Shown here: positions 42,336 through 52,103 of the stretch, in pieces | Numbering within the stretch: the stretch's first letter is position 1 | Layout: every line of letters begins with the position of its first letter | NCBI RefSeq assembly: GCF_013344685.1 | Contig: NZ_CP050137.1 | Span: 1,616,001-1,680,000, forward strand | Direction of reading: 5' to 3' | Length of the DNA: 64,000 nt | From: Sphingomonas sp. CL5.1 | Lineage (GTDB): Bacteria > Pseudomonadota > Alphaproteobacteria > Sphingomonadales > Sphingomonadaceae | Notes under the pieces: generated by a model | What the model was told of the DNA's origin: nothing | Databases searched by the model: none | What the model saw: only the letters and a program-made list of their open reading frames with translations | Made by a program: the position numbers and the translations under genes

Positions 42336-43819
42336 TCGTTATCTCCGGCAATGGTGCGCGCGAAGGCGCGAAGGTCGGCGGCGTAAGCGGCGCGCGCCGG
42401 CGCGTCGCGATAGATGGCGTGGCCGGCGAGGTAGCAATGAAAGCGAATCGCATCCCGGTCGTGGCCAGTGAGGTGACGGAATAATTCGGCGTCGATCGAG
42501 CAGCCGCCGAGCGGGTCGTAGGCGCCGTGCATCACCATCACCCGCACGCGCGGATCGAGCGCGATCGCCGCCGCCGCACCGGGCAGATCGGGGCCGAAAT
42601 GGCCCGCGCCGATGATGTCCTTCTGCGCGAACGCCGCTTCGGCGGCGGCAAGATCGGCATCGGTCGCGCCATAGATGGTGGTATGGCGCCAGGTCGCGTT
42701 GACCGATTTGGGATAGACGCCGCCAGGCGCGAAGCCGTTCTCGATCGGTTCGACGCCGAGATAAGGCAGGTCGGACGGATAGCCCAATTCGTGCCGGATC
42801 GAGCGCACGCCGGGGTCCAGCGCCGGCGAATGGTGTGGCTCGATGATGCGATAATCCGAATAATATGGCTGCTTTCCGGGCACGAGATGCCCGAGGAAAT
42901 AGCCTTGGGTTATCAGCAAGGTCTCGCGATCGATCTCGGATGCCGGGAGTCCGGTGCGCTTTGCCAGCTCGGTCGCGATCGCCTCGCGCCTGGAAGCGCC
43001 CAGCGTCTCGCGATGCAGCACGGCGGGAATATAGACATCACGCGCCCAGCGCTCCGCCCCGGCGCGTGCGGTGGCCGGCGTGGTGCCAAGCTCGGCGGGC
43101 AGCTTGTGGTAATAGAGCGCGGCAACGGCATAATCCCCGACATGGATCGCCGCCGCGATCCGCTCTTGGTCCGGGTAGTGTGGCAGCCCTTCCGAATTGG
43201 AGACGAGGACGATGCCGCGCAGTTTCAGCCCGCGCTTGAGCAACTCGTAGCCGGCGGAGCCCGCGCGTCCGGCGCCATAGCTCTGCCCGGAGACGATCAG
43301 TGGCGTGTCCTCGTCGCCGTGCCGCAGCACGAAGACGCGGACGAATTCGGTCGCCGCAGCCACGTCCCCGACGATGCTGGTGAACGCGACCTGCGCATTG
43401 TCCGACACGGCGCGCGAGAAGCCGGTGCCGATCGGGTCGACGAACACCAGGTCGCTGTCGGTGAGGGCGGTATCCTCATTGTCGACCAGTTTGCCCTGCT
43501 CGATTCGACGTGGGCCGAACCCCTCGAACTCGACCGAGGCGGCGGGAAGGCCGGGGCCACCGTTCCAAAGGAAAGTGAGCGGGCGATGCTCGCCCCGCTT
43601 GGGGAGGCGATAGGCTGTGTAGAAGGAATAGCCGATCGGCGCGCCGGTCGCCACGTCGCGGATCGGGATGCGGCCGGCCTCGGCGGTGTAGGTCAGGCGA
43701 TGGCCCGCGATCACGATGCTGTGCGTGGTGAGGACCGGCGGCGGCTCGTCGGCGGCGGCGGCCGCGCCCGGCCATGCCAGCGCAAGCGCCAGCGCGATGA
43801 TGCCGGTTCGTGCGCCCAT
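42332..43819 (-). CDS. S10 serine carboxypeptidase-like protein
   Basis: A 495-residue exported protein (signal core IIALALALAWPGAAAAA). It has the S10 oxyanion motif FLWNGGPG, nucleophile Ser180 in SGQSYGAG, the acid in HGAYDPLGG and the histidine in LAGHAIYRD. These enzymes take C-terminal residues off peptides, or act as acyltransferases. Start 43819 has AAGGGG upstream. First gene of the leftward S10-M19-CapA operon, divergent from the second M61-like gene across 119 bases. Confidence 0.87.
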   Translation of the reverse strand: MGARTGIIALALALAWPGAAAAADEPPPVLTTHSIVIAGHRLTYTAEAGRIPIRDVATGAPIGYSFYTAYRLPKRGEHRPLTFLWNGGPGLPAASVEFEGFGPRRIEQGKLVDNEDTALTDSDLVFVDPIGTGFSRAVSDNAQVAFTSIVGDVAAATEFVRVFVLRHGDEDTPLIVSGQSYGAGRAGSAGYELLKRGLKLRGIVLVSNSEGLPHYPDQERIAAAIHVGDYAVAALYYHKLPAELGTTPATARAGAERWARDVYIPAVLHRETLGASRREAIATELAKRTGLPASEIDRETLLITQGYFLGHLVPGKQPYYSDYRIIEPHHSPALDPGVRSIRHELGYPSDLPYLGVEPIENGFAPGGVYPKSVNATWRHTTIYGATDADLAAAEAAFAQKDIIGAGHFGPDLPGAAAAIALDPRVRVMVMHGAYDPLGGCSIDAELFRHLTGHDRDAIRFHCYLAGHAIYRDAPARAAYAADLRAFARTIAGDNE

Positions 43820-43938
43820 GCCGTGCCCCTTCCGACCAGTGATACGCGCCGCGCGCCGGAATCCGCAGGGCCGCGAGGTGGATGCGCGCATGTCGAGCGT
43901 AATATACCGCGAACGACACGATCAGGGGGACGCGTGGC

Positions 43939-45636
43939 ATGAAGGCTCGTCTGGCAATCGCGGCGCTGGCGCCGGTCACTCTGGCGGGCGCCGCCGCGCC
44001 CGACGCCGCGCCGCTGGCGACCGTCACGATCACCCCGGCCAGGCTCGGTTCGCCGGAGGGCACCGGCGACGTCGGCGTCGAGCTGTCGATCCCCGGCGTG
44101 AGCGCGGCGGCGGGCACGCGGCTGGTGACGATCGGCACCTGGGTGCCCGGCATGGCGCGTCCGCTGACGATCCGTGACATGCGGCTGACGGACGACGGCG
44201 GCGCGGTGCCGGTCTCCGCCGCGAAGGGCGGACAGGGGCCGAGCGACAACACCAACGAGGGCTGGACGATCGGCCGCGCGGTCTCCGGCACCTTGCGCGT
44301 CAGCTATCACCTGATGGTCGAGAACGTGCCGCTGCTGCGCGGCGGGCCGCCGGTGCAGCCGCGCATCGACGGCGCGAGCGTGTCGAGCGTCGGCGCCGGG
44401 CTGATCGCCGCCGTGAAGACCGATGCCCCCTATCGCATCGCGCTGCGCTGGGACCTGTCCCAGGCGGGCGCGGGCGCGGCGGCGGCGACGAGCTGGGGCG
44501 ACGGCGACGTCGAGCTGCCCGCCGGGCCGCTCGCGCGGCTGGGCGACACGGTGTTCATGGCGGGGAAGATCCGCTCCACTCCCAATCCCCCGGCCGGGCC
44601 GTTCCTGGCGGTATGGGGCGGCACGCCCAGCTTCGATCCCGCGCCGTCGATGGAATGGACGCGCCGGCTGCACGGCTGGATGAGCAAATTCTTCGGCGAC
44701 ACCGACGAGCCGGCCTATCGCGTCTTCATCCGCTACAACCCGATGAACGCGGGCGGCGGCGCCGCCTTTCCGCATTCGTTCCTGATGACATGGGGCGCGG
44801 GCGTGAACGGCGACAACTGGAAGCCGATCCTGGGCCATGAGATGACGCATACCTGGACGGCGATCGATATCGGCGACGGCAAATGGTATTCGGAAGGGAT
44901 CGCGGTCTATTACCAGGCGCAGCTCGCCTGGCGCGCCGGGCTGATGTCGACCGACGATTATCTCGCCGACCTCAACATGACGGCGAGCCGCTATTACACC
45001 GACGCGCTGCGCTCGACCCCCGAGGATCAGGTGGTGGCGCATTTCTGGGAGGATACGCGCATCCGCGTGCTGCCCTATGATCGCGGCGCGCTCTATTTCG
45101 CCGCGCTGAACGGCATGGTCCGCCGCGCCTCGGGAGGCAGGCGATCGATCGACGAGCTGATCTTCGCGATGAACCGGCGCGCCGCCGCCGGCGACAGGCT
45201 GACCGAGGACGACTGGCTCGCGCTGATCGGCAAGGAAGCGGGGCCGGAGGCGCTGGCGCTGCACAAGGCGATGCTGGCGGGCGGCCTCGTGCTGCCGCGA
45301 TCGGACGATTTCGGGCCGTGCTTCCACCGGGTGGAAAAGCCGATCCGCCGCTTCGACCTCGGCTTCGACAATGGCTCGCTGCTCGGCGACGACAAGATCG
45401 TGCGGGGGCTGAAGCCCGGCTCCGAGGCCGAAAAGGCCGGGCTGCGCAACGGCGATCACATCGCATATGGCGTCGCGCTCGACAGCGTGCAGGCCGAGGT
45501 CCACCACCAGCTCGCGCTGACCGTCACGCGCGACGGCAAGAGCTTCCCGCTCACCTATCTGCCGCGCGGCGAGGCGGTGCCGGCCTATCAATGGGAACGC
45601 GTGGCCGGCGTGCCCGACGAAAAGTGCCGGCCGTGA
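43939..45636 (+). CDS. M61-like exported metallopeptidase with C-terminal PDZ-like part, copy 2
   Basis: A 565-residue paralogue of the 38122 protein, with signal peptide (LAIAALAPVTLAGAAA), zinc site His300-Glu301-x-x-His304 (GHEMTHTW), third ligand Glu319 (SEGIAVYY), and a PDZ-like GLKPGSEAEKAGLRNGDHI. The two copies share long blocks, e.g. RRLHGWM/QRLHGWM and the C-terminal YQWERVAGVPD. Its stop overlaps the second CapA-like gene (GTGA), so here the pair is in one operon, unlike copy 1 where the genes converge. Confidence 0.83.
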   Translation: MKARLAIAALAPVTLAGAAAPDAAPLATVTITPARLGSPEGTGDVGVELSIPGVSAAAGTRLVTIGTWVPGMARPLTIRDMRLTDDGGAVPVSAAKGGQGPSDNTNEGWTIGRAVSGTLRVSYHLMVENVPLLRGGPPVQPRIDGASVSSVGAGLIAAVKTDAPYRIALRWDLSQAGAGAAAATSWGDGDVELPAGPLARLGDTVFMAGKIRSTPNPPAGPFLAVWGGTPSFDPAPSMEWTRRLHGWMSKFFGDTDEPAYRVFIRYNPMNAGGGAAFPHSFLMTWGAGVNGDNWKPILGHEMTHTWTAIDIGDGKWYSEGIAVYYQAQLAWRAGLMSTDDYLADLNMTASRYYTDALRSTPEDQVVAHFWEDTRIRVLPYDRGALYFAALNGMVRRASGGRRSIDELIFAMNRRAAAGDRLTEDDWLALIGKEAGPEALALHKAMLAGGLVLPRSDDFGPCFHRVEKPIRRFDLGFDNGSLLGDDKIVRGLKPGSEAEKAGLRNGDHIAYGVALDSVQAEVHHQLALTVTRDGKSFPLTYLPRGEAVPAYQWERVAGVPDEKCRP

Positions 45637-47051
45637 GCGTGCGGACGATCCTGCGCCACGCCGCCGCGGCGGCCGCGCTCGGCCTCGCCATCGGCGGGGC
45701 ATCGGCGCAGGTGAAGCCCTCGAACGAACCGGAGGATTTCCTCAGGGCGCCGCCCAAGCCATCGACGCTGAAGGGCCATTTCTCGCTCGTGGCGATCGGC
45801 GACCTGCTCTACTCGCACCCTTACGCGCAAAGCCCCGATCCCGAATTGCAGAAGGTGCTGGCGATCACGCGCGCGGGGGACGTGACGATCGGCAACCGCG
45901 AGGGCATGTTCTTCGATCTCGGGACGTTCAAGGGCACCGGCTACGGCAACGGCATGTTGTGGAGCGAGGCGGCGATCGGCCCGGACATGAAGGCGATGGG
46001 CGTCGACATGGTGTCGATGGCCAACAACCATTCGACCGACTGGGGCGGCGAGGGGTTGCGTGAATCCGCGCGGCTGCTCGACGAGGCCGGCATCGTCCAT
46101 GCCGGCAGCGGGCCGAACCAGCGCTCGGCGCGGGCGGCGGCGATCCTGACGACGCCGCAGGGTCGCATCGCGCTCGTCTCGACCGCCTCCACCTTCAAGC
46201 CCAATGCCGGCGCCGACGATGCGTTCGAGGGCGTGCCGCAGCGCACCGGGATCAGCATTCTGCGCACGCGCGCGATCCACCTCGTCGACGCCGACCAGCT
46301 CGCCAGGGTGAAATGGCTGGCGACCCGGCTCGCCTCGCCGCTCGCCCCCGCGCCGGCGGCGGACGCGACCGAGGTGACCCTCGACGACACCATATACCGC
46401 CTGTCCGACCGGCCGGGCCTTCACTACGACATGGACCTGTACGACCATGCCGCGCTGCTGAAGGCGGTGCGCGAGGCGAAGGACAAGGCCGACCTCGTCG
46501 TCTTCACCATCCACGCGCACGAAAGCCCGACCGGGGTGGACGACGACACGCCGCAGCCGCCCGATTTCCTGATCCGGCTTTTCCACGACGCGGTCGACGC
46601 GGGCGCCGACATGATCCTGGGCGGCGGCCCGCATTCGCTGCGCGGGGTGGAGATCTACAAGGGCAAGGTGGTGCTCTACGGGATGGGCGCGTTCTTCCTC
46701 AACGGCGAGATCAAGGCGTTGCAGGAAACCGCGTTCGCCGAATGGCCCGACGCGACCGGCCACGCGCCGCCGCCCGCCCCGCCCGAGCGATCGGTGCGCA
46801 AGGGCGGCAACCCCAAAAGCTGGTATGACGGCATGGTCGCGACGACCGAGTTCGTCGACGGCAGGGCGAAAACGGTGCGGCTCTACCCGCTCGATCTCGG
46901 CAACACCTATGATCGCGCGCGGCGCGGCATCCCGCACCTCGCCGATCCGGCGAACGCGCGGCGCATCCTCGCCGACCTGCAACGCTTCTCGGCCCCGTTC
47001 GGGACGAAGATCGCAATAGAGGGATCGGTCGGGGTGATCCGCCTGCCCTGA
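45633..47051 (+). CDS. CapA/PgsA-like metallophosphatase-fold protein, copy 2
   Basis: A 472-residue paralogue of the 39823 protein, with exported N-terminus (AAAAAALGLAIGGASAQ) and the same motifs: AIGDLLYS, IGNREG, MANNHSTDWGGEG, FTIHAHESP and GGGPHSLRGVEIYKGK. GTG start in a GTGA overlap with the M61-like gene. Strict coupling of M61-like and CapA-like genes suggests that they act on one substrate in the periplasm. It is followed by the sigma factor gene after 116 bases. Confidence 0.8.
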   Translation: MSVRTILRHAAAAAALGLAIGGASAQVKPSNEPEDFLRAPPKPSTLKGHFSLVAIGDLLYSHPYAQSPDPELQKVLAITRAGDVTIGNREGMFFDLGTFKGTGYGNGMLWSEAAIGPDMKAMGVDMVSMANNHSTDWGGEGLRESARLLDEAGIVHAGSGPNQRSARAAAILTTPQGRIALVSTASTFKPNAGADDAFEGVPQRTGISILRTRAIHLVDADQLARVKWLATRLASPLAPAPAADATEVTLDDTIYRLSDRPGLHYDMDLYDHAALLKAVREAKDKADLVVFTIHAHESPTGVDDDTPQPPDFLIRLFHDAVDAGADMILGGGPHSLRGVEIYKGKVVLYGMGAFFLNGEIKALQETAFAEWPDATGHAPPPAPPERSVRKGGNPKSWYDGMVATTEFVDGRAKTVRLYPLDLGNTYDRARRGIPHLADPANARRILADLQRFSAPFGTKIAIEGSVGVIRLP

Positions 47052-47167
47052 CGGCGGGCGTGCCGGATCGGGAAAGCCGCGCGCCGGCCGGCGTCGCCCC
47101 GGATGGGGATAATCGCGCGCCGAGCGTATAAGAGGTGCCGGCGGATCGGCGCGTGGAGGTGACGGGG

Positions 47168-47680
47168 ATGCGAAGGGAGGCGGTCAAGGTCATCGCCGAC
47201 CTGAGCGTGCGCTTCCGCCCCGCGCTGATGGCGTTCTTCCTGCGCCGCATCCATAATTTCACTGAGGCCGAGGATCTGACGCAGGAAGTGCTGCTGCGCG
47301 TCGCGCAGAAGAGCGAGACGCTCGATACCGGCCGCCCCGACGCCTATGTCTTCCAGATCGCCGCCAACCTGCTGCGCGACCGGGCGCGGCGCAGCAATGT
47401 GCGCGAGGCATATCTGCGCGGCGCCGCGATCATCGAGGAGGCGCGGGTCGAGGAGCGCGACCCCGACCGCGTGCTGCAGGGCAAGCAATCGCTTGCCACG
47501 GTCATCGCGGCGCTGCACGAAATGCCCGAGCGCACGCGCACGATCTTCATCCTGTTCCGCCTGGAGAACCTCAAGCAGCACCAGATCGCCGACATGCTCG
47601 GGGTATCGGTGCGGACCGTCGAGCAGCATGTCGTGCGCGCGAGCCTGTTCCTGCGCCAGAAGTTCGGAGAAGAAAGTTGA
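47168..47680 (+). CDS. ECF sigma factor, FecI-like
   Basis: A 170-residue ECF sigma factor with region 2 (NFTEAEDLTQEVLLRVAQ and the core-binding part before it) and region 4 (HQIADMLGVSVRTVEQHVVRA). GGAGGT seven bases before ATG 47168 sets the start; a GTG at 47135 would add eleven residues. It is coupled to a FecR-type gene and followed by a receptor with a signalling domain, the standard cell-surface signalling triad. Its targets probably include the receptor gene and perhaps the peptidase genes. Confidence 0.92.
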   Translation: MRREAVKVIADLSVRFRPALMAFFLRRIHNFTEAEDLTQEVLLRVAQKSETLDTGRPDAYVFQIAANLLRDRARRSNVREAYLRGAAIIEEARVEERDPDRVLQGKQSLATVIAALHEMPERTRTIFILFRLENLKQHQIADMLGVSVRTVEQHVVRASLFLRQKFGEES

Positions 47681-48741
47681 CCACCGACCGCCCGCATCTC
47701 GCGGACGATCCGTTCGAGGAAGCCGCCTATTGGGCGGTGCGCCTCGCCGAAGCGCCGCCGGCATTCGCCGAGCAGGCGCGGTTCGAGGCGTGGCTCAACG
47801 CCGATCCGCTCAACATCGCGAGGATGGAGGACATCGTCCGCAGCTGGGAAGCGGTCGAGGCGCACGCCGCCGCCGAGCCGATCATGGAGCTGCGCCAGGC
47901 CGCGCTCGCCTCGGCGCGCGCCAGCGCGACCGCGCACGAGCGCGCGTGGCACGGCATCGGCTGGCGCGCCGCGCTCGCCGCCGCCTCGCTGCTGATCGCG
48001 GTGATGGGCGCGGGCGTGTGGCTGATCCTGCAACCGACCGAATATCGCACCGGTATCGGCGAACGGCGCCTGGTGACGCTGGCCGATGGCTCCACGCTGT
48101 CGCTCGACGCCGGCAGCGCCGTGGACGTGCTCTATTCGCGCGGCCAGCGCGAGCTTACCGTCGAGCAGGGGCGCGCGAAGTTCGTCGTCGCCAAGGACCC
48201 GCTGCGCCCCTTCACGGTGCGCGCGGGATCGAAGCTGGTCGTCGCGACCGGCACCGCGTTCAGCGTCGAGCGGCTGCGCGACAGCGTCCATGTGGTGCTC
48301 TACGAAGGCCATGTCGCGCTGCTCGACGCGACGACGCCGCGCTACCGCCCGATCGGGCTGCGCGGCGCGGCGGACAAGGGACCGGTCGGCCGCCTGCTCG
48401 CGCCCGACCAGCAGGTGACGCTGCCCGCCGGCGACGCGCCCGCCGACGCGACCGACGTGGCGGTCGTGACGCCCGCCGACCCGGTGCGCTCGCTGGCGTG
48501 GGAGAGCGGGCAGCTGATCTTCAACGACGAGCCGCTGCCGCGCGTGGTGGAGCGGATCAACCGCTATGCCGACCGGCCGCTGCGCCTGGGCGACGACAGC
48601 GCGCGCGCGCTGCGCGTGTCGGGCGTGTTCCGTGCCGGCGATACCGGAGCGCTCGTCCAGGGCCTGCAGGCCGCGTTCCACGTCCATGTGCGGGAGGAGC
48701 CGAACGCCGTGGCGATTTTCGGTGGCGATCCGCCCGGGTGA
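47677..48741 (+). CDS. FecR-family anti-sigma / sigma regulator
   Basis: A 354-residue inner-membrane regulator: cytoplasmic part with the DUF4880-like AAYWAVRL...FEAWLNADPLN (residues 17-46), one membrane helix at about 97-118, the FecR domain (GERRLVTLADGSTLSLDAGS, FVVAKDPLRPFTVRAGS), and a C-terminal STN-like domain (PRVVERINRYADRPL to the end) that would touch the receptor. The start is TTG in a TTGA overlap with the sigma gene, preceded by GGAGAAG. Confidence 0.9.
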   Translation: MTTDRPHLADDPFEEAAYWAVRLAEAPPAFAEQARFEAWLNADPLNIARMEDIVRSWEAVEAHAAAEPIMELRQAALASARASATAHERAWHGIGWRAALAAASLLIAVMGAGVWLILQPTEYRTGIGERRLVTLADGSTLSLDAGSAVDVLYSRGQRELTVEQGRAKFVVAKDPLRPFTVRAGSKLVVATGTAFSVERLRDSVHVVLYEGHVALLDATTPRYRPIGLRGAADKGPVGRLLAPDQQVTLPAGDAPADATDVAVVTPADPVRSLAWESGQLIFNDEPLPRVVERINRYADRPLRLGDDSARALRVSGVFRAGDTGALVQGLQAAFHVHVREEPNAVAIFGGDPPG

Positions 48742-48757
48742 TCGCGGGTTTTCGTCA

Positions 48758-48779
48758 CCTGTGCGTAACACTGCACAGG
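48758..48779. promoter_or_regulatory. Perfect inverted repeat between the FecR-like and receptor genes
   Basis: Arms CCTGTGC and GCACAGG flank the 8-base GTAACACT in the 75-base gap before the receptor gene. It could be an operator for a separate receptor promoter or an mRNA hairpin that sets receptor level apart from sigma/FecR. No Fur-box-like sequence was recognised near it. Confidence 0.45.
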
Positions 48780-48816
48780 GGCGGATCAGGGCCGTCCCGC
48801 AACAGGGGCTGAGATC

Positions 48817-51800
48817 ATGCGCGATATGGGGACGGGCGTGGCTTTCGGGGCGATGGCGACGGCGCTGGTCGCCGTGGCGGCGCCGGCGGCGGCACAGGCA
48901 CAGGCATATAATCTCGACATTCCGGCGGGGAGCCTGGGCGACAGCCTGCGCGCGTTGGGGCAGACCTCGGCGCAGCAGATCATCTTCTCCGAGGCATCGG
49001 TGCGCGGCATGGCCGCCCCGGCGCTGCACGGCAGCTATACGATCGACGAGGCGCTGGGCCGGCTGCTCGCGGGCACCGCGCTGCGCACGACGCGGACATC
49101 GGGCGGCGTGTTCTACGTCGGCGCCCCGGCGGAGGCGCCGGAAGCGGCCGCCGGGAACGCCGCGCCTCCCGGCCCGGACGTGATCGTCACCGGCACGCGC
49201 ATCCGGTCGACGAGCCAGGTGACCGCCGCGCCGGTCACCCGCATCAGCAGCGAGCAATTCACCGAGCGCGGGGTGGTGCAGGTCGGCGACATGCTGAACC
49301 AGGTCACCTCCAACGTGCCCGAGCTGCCGCAGGCGCCGTTCTCCGGCGTGCCGGCCGGCTCGGGCCAGACCTTCCCCAATTTGTTCGGTTTGGGCGAGGG
49401 ACGCACGCTGACGCTGCTCAACGGCCGGCGCATGGTCACGTCGTCGTCGGGCCTCGGCGCGCGGGTGGTCGACGTCAACACGATCCCGGCGGGCCTTATC
49501 GATCATATCGACGTGGTCGAGGCGGGCGGGGCGGCGGTGTACGGCTCGGACGCGATCGCCGGCGTCGTCAACTACGTGCTCAAGCGCAACTTCTCGGGCG
49601 TCGAGATCGACGCGCAGAACATGGTTTCGGGCCGCGGCAAATATTCGCAGCCGTTCGCGCGGATCACGGCGGGCAAGAACTTCGCCGACGGCAAGGGCAA
49701 CATCGCAGTCGACGTGGAATATTCGCGCACCGATCCGCTGCTCGAAACCGACCTGCCCTATTTCGAGAGAGGCCCGCGCAGCGTCACCAACTTCGCGAAC
49801 ACCGGCCCCAATGACGGCCAGCCGCCGACGGTGATCGCCTATGGCGGCCACCTGTGGCGCTTCAACGGCAACGGCGTGATCTTCGCCAACAACGCGAGCG
49901 CGCCGTCCAACCTGCTGCGGATCAACGGCTCGCCGGTGCAATTCTCGCCGGACGGCCAGTCGATCATCCCGTACAACACCGGCGCGATCCAGCTCAGCAG
50001 CCCGACCGTGGCGAGCAGCACCGCGCTGGGCGGCGAGGGCTTCGACACGCGCCTGCTGTCGACCTTCCTGACCGGCGTCGAACGCTACACCGGCTCGGCG
50101 ATCGGCCATTACGATTTCAGCGACCACGTCCGCCTGTCGGGTGAGTTCCTGTATTCGCACCAGCGCGGCACCGACACGCTCGCGACGGAGGACATCCAGC
50201 GCGCGGTCGGCGGCGGCGCGACCTTCTCCGCGGTCAGCTTCACCAAGACCAATCCTTTCCTCACCGCCTCGCAGATCGCCGCGTTGAGCGCGGCCAGCCC
50301 CGGCTTCGCCGCCGGCGGGCCGCTGTGGCTGTCCAAATATTTCGACATCCTGCCGACCCGCGAGGGCATCAGCACGACCAACACCTGGCGCGCGCTGCTG
50401 GCGCTGGACGGCGACTTCACGCTCGGCGACCATAATTTCTACTGGAGCCTGTCGGGCAGCCATGGCGAGACCAACTCGGTCACCGGCAACTGGGCGCAAT
50501 ATTTCGATCACTTCAACAATGCGATCAATTCGGTGCGCAACGGATCGGGCCAGATTGTCTGCGCGATCAATGCCGATGCCGATCCGACCAACGACGATCC
50601 GTCCTGCGCGCCGGTCAATCCGTTCAGCAACGACGCGGTGTCGGCGGCGGCGCGCGCCTATGTCTCGACCTATCTCCGGCAGACGGTGCGCAACAAGCAG
50701 GATGATTTCCTCGCCACCCTCGGGGGCGAAATCGTGAAGCTGCCGGCCGGCGCGGCGCAATTCAGCGTCGCCTTCGAACATCGCTACGAGAGCGCGGCGT
50801 TCATCCCGTCCGACACGTTGCTCAACGGCTATGGCGGCTATGCCAGCGTCGCCGAAGCGGGCCGATACCACACCGACGAATATTCGGGCGAATTGCTGAT
50901 CCCGATCATGGGCAAGGATTTCAAGCTGCCGCTGGTCGAGGCGCTGGTGGCGACCGGCTCGTTCCGTCACGTCGACAACTCGCTGGCCGGCAAGGAGAAC
51001 GTGTGGGGGGCGGGCCTTCGCTGGACGGTCGGCTGGGGGTTGACGCTGCGCGCCTCGCGCAGCCGGAACTTCAGCGCGCCGACGCTCGACCAGCAGTTCG
51101 CGCCGGTCAACGTCAATCCCGGCAATCCGGCGAGCGATCCGTGCGACGTCACGCTCATCGGCTCCGGCTCGAACCCGTCGGCGCGGCGCGCGAACTGCAT
51201 CGCGCTGTTCAACGCCAACCCGGGCTATGGCCTCAACACGCTGCCCGCCGGCGTCGCGAACACGGCGGAGAACCGGCTGGCCAATTTCAACGATCCGTCG
51301 ATCAACACCGGCCGGGTGACGATCACCACGCAGGGCAACCCCGGCCTGAAGAACGAGATATCGAACACGCTGACGTTCGGCGCGGTATATGAGCCGCGCT
51401 ACATCCCCGGCCTGTCGATCAGCGCCGACTATATCCGGGTCGACCTGAAGGACGCGCTGTCGCCCTTCGCGATCGGCGACTTCCTCAACGCCTGTTACGA
51501 CAATGTCGTCCAGCCGGCGGCGATCTGCTCCACCTTCACCCGCGACGCCGACGGCTATCTCGCGACCGGCACCGAGGAGACCTTCAACGCCGGTTCGCTG
51601 AGATATCGCGGCGAGGTCTATAAGGTGAACTATCACCTGCCCTTGTCGCGGGTGTTCGACGGCGACCCCGGAACGCTGGATTTCCATGTCGAGGCGACGC
51701 ACAACCGTTACTTCAACACCTCGGTCACCGGGTTCGACAACACGCGCAGCGACGGCACCGTGGCGGCGCCGGACTGGCGCCTGCGGTTCGACCTCAACTA

Positions 51801-52068
51801 CGGCAGGGGGCCGTTCCGGGCGTTCTATTCCTTCTATTTCCTGCCCGACGCCAAGGCGAGCTTCACCGCGACGGCCGACACCACGACGGTGCCGGTCCTG
51901 CAAGCCAATGCCACCCATTCGATATCGTTCCAGTATGACGCCGGCAGGAGGTTCACCTTCCGCTTCGGGGTCAACAACCTGACCAACCGGACGCCGCCGC
52001 CGCCCTCGCGCACCTATGGGGACATCTATGGGCGGCGCTTCTTCGCCGGGGCGCAGGTCCACTTCTGA
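48817..52068 (+). CDS. TonB-dependent transducer (FecA-type) receptor with STN signalling domain
   Basis: A 1083-residue outer membrane receptor. After a signal peptide (to about residue 28, AAAQAQA) comes a secretin/TonB short N-terminal domain at about 32-103 (FxIPAGSLGDSLRALGQTSAQQIIF pattern), then the TonB box region (DVIVTGTRIR), the plug (DMLNQVTSNVPEL, AAVYGSDAIAGVVNYV) and a large barrel ending in HF. The STN domain should report ligand binding to the FecR-like protein. At this length and with this plug it looks like the sphingomonad group that imports peptides, saccharides or siderophores. It ties the peptidase cluster to a specific external ligand. Confidence 0.93.
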   Translation: MRDMGTGVAFGAMATALVAVAAPAAAQAQAYNLDIPAGSLGDSLRALGQTSAQQIIFSEASVRGMAAPALHGSYTIDEALGRLLAGTALRTTRTSGGVFYVGAPAEAPEAAAGNAAPPGPDVIVTGTRIRSTSQVTAAPVTRISSEQFTERGVVQVGDMLNQVTSNVPELPQAPFSGVPAGSGQTFPNLFGLGEGRTLTLLNGRRMVTSSSGLGARVVDVNTIPAGLIDHIDVVEAGGAAVYGSDAIAGVVNYVLKRNFSGVEIDAQNMVSGRGKYSQPFARITAGKNFADGKGNIAVDVEYSRTDPLLETDLPYFERGPRSVTNFANTGPNDGQPPTVIAYGGHLWRFNGNGVIFANNASAPSNLLRINGSPVQFSPDGQSIIPYNTGAIQLSSPTVASSTALGGEGFDTRLLSTFLTGVERYTGSAIGHYDFSDHVRLSGEFLYSHQRGTDTLATEDIQRAVGGGATFSAVSFTKTNPFLTASQIAALSAASPGFAAGGPLWLSKYFDILPTREGISTTNTWRALLALDGDFTLGDHNFYWSLSGSHGETNSVTGNWAQYFDHFNNAINSVRNGSGQIVCAINADADPTNDDPSCAPVNPFSNDAVSAAARAYVSTYLRQTVRNKQDDFLATLGGEIVKLPAGAAQFSVAFEHRYESAAFIPSDTLLNGYGGYASVAEAGRYHTDEYSGELLIPIMGKDFKLPLVEALVATGSFRHVDNSLAGKENVWGAGLRWTVGWGLTLRASRSRNFSAPTLDQQFAPVNVNPGNPASDPCDVTLIGSGSNPSARRANCIALFNANPGYGLNTLPAGVANTAENRLANFNDPSINTGRVTITTQGNPGLKNEISNTLTFGAVYEPRYIPGLSISADYIRVDLKDALSPFAIGDFLNACYDNVVQPAAICSTFTRDADGYLATGTEETFNAGSLRYRGEVYKVNYHLPLSRVFDGDPGTLDFHVEATHNRYFNTSVTGFDNTRSDGTVAAPDWRLRFDLNYGRGPFRAFYSFYFLPDAKASFTATADTTTVPVLQANATHSISFQYDAGRRFTFRFGVNNLTNRTPPPPSRTYGDIYGRRFFAGAQVHF

Positions 52069-52103
52069 CCTCCTCCCCTTCCTCCCGCTCCAGGGTCCGA
52101 TCG

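Noticed and set aside
47344..52062. A 1572-codon open frame on the minus strand opposite the sigma, FecR and receptor genes
   Set aside because: It mirrors well-supported genes in a GC-rich genome, is dominated by Arg, Ala, Gly and His, and shows no family motif. It is a codon-bias shadow.
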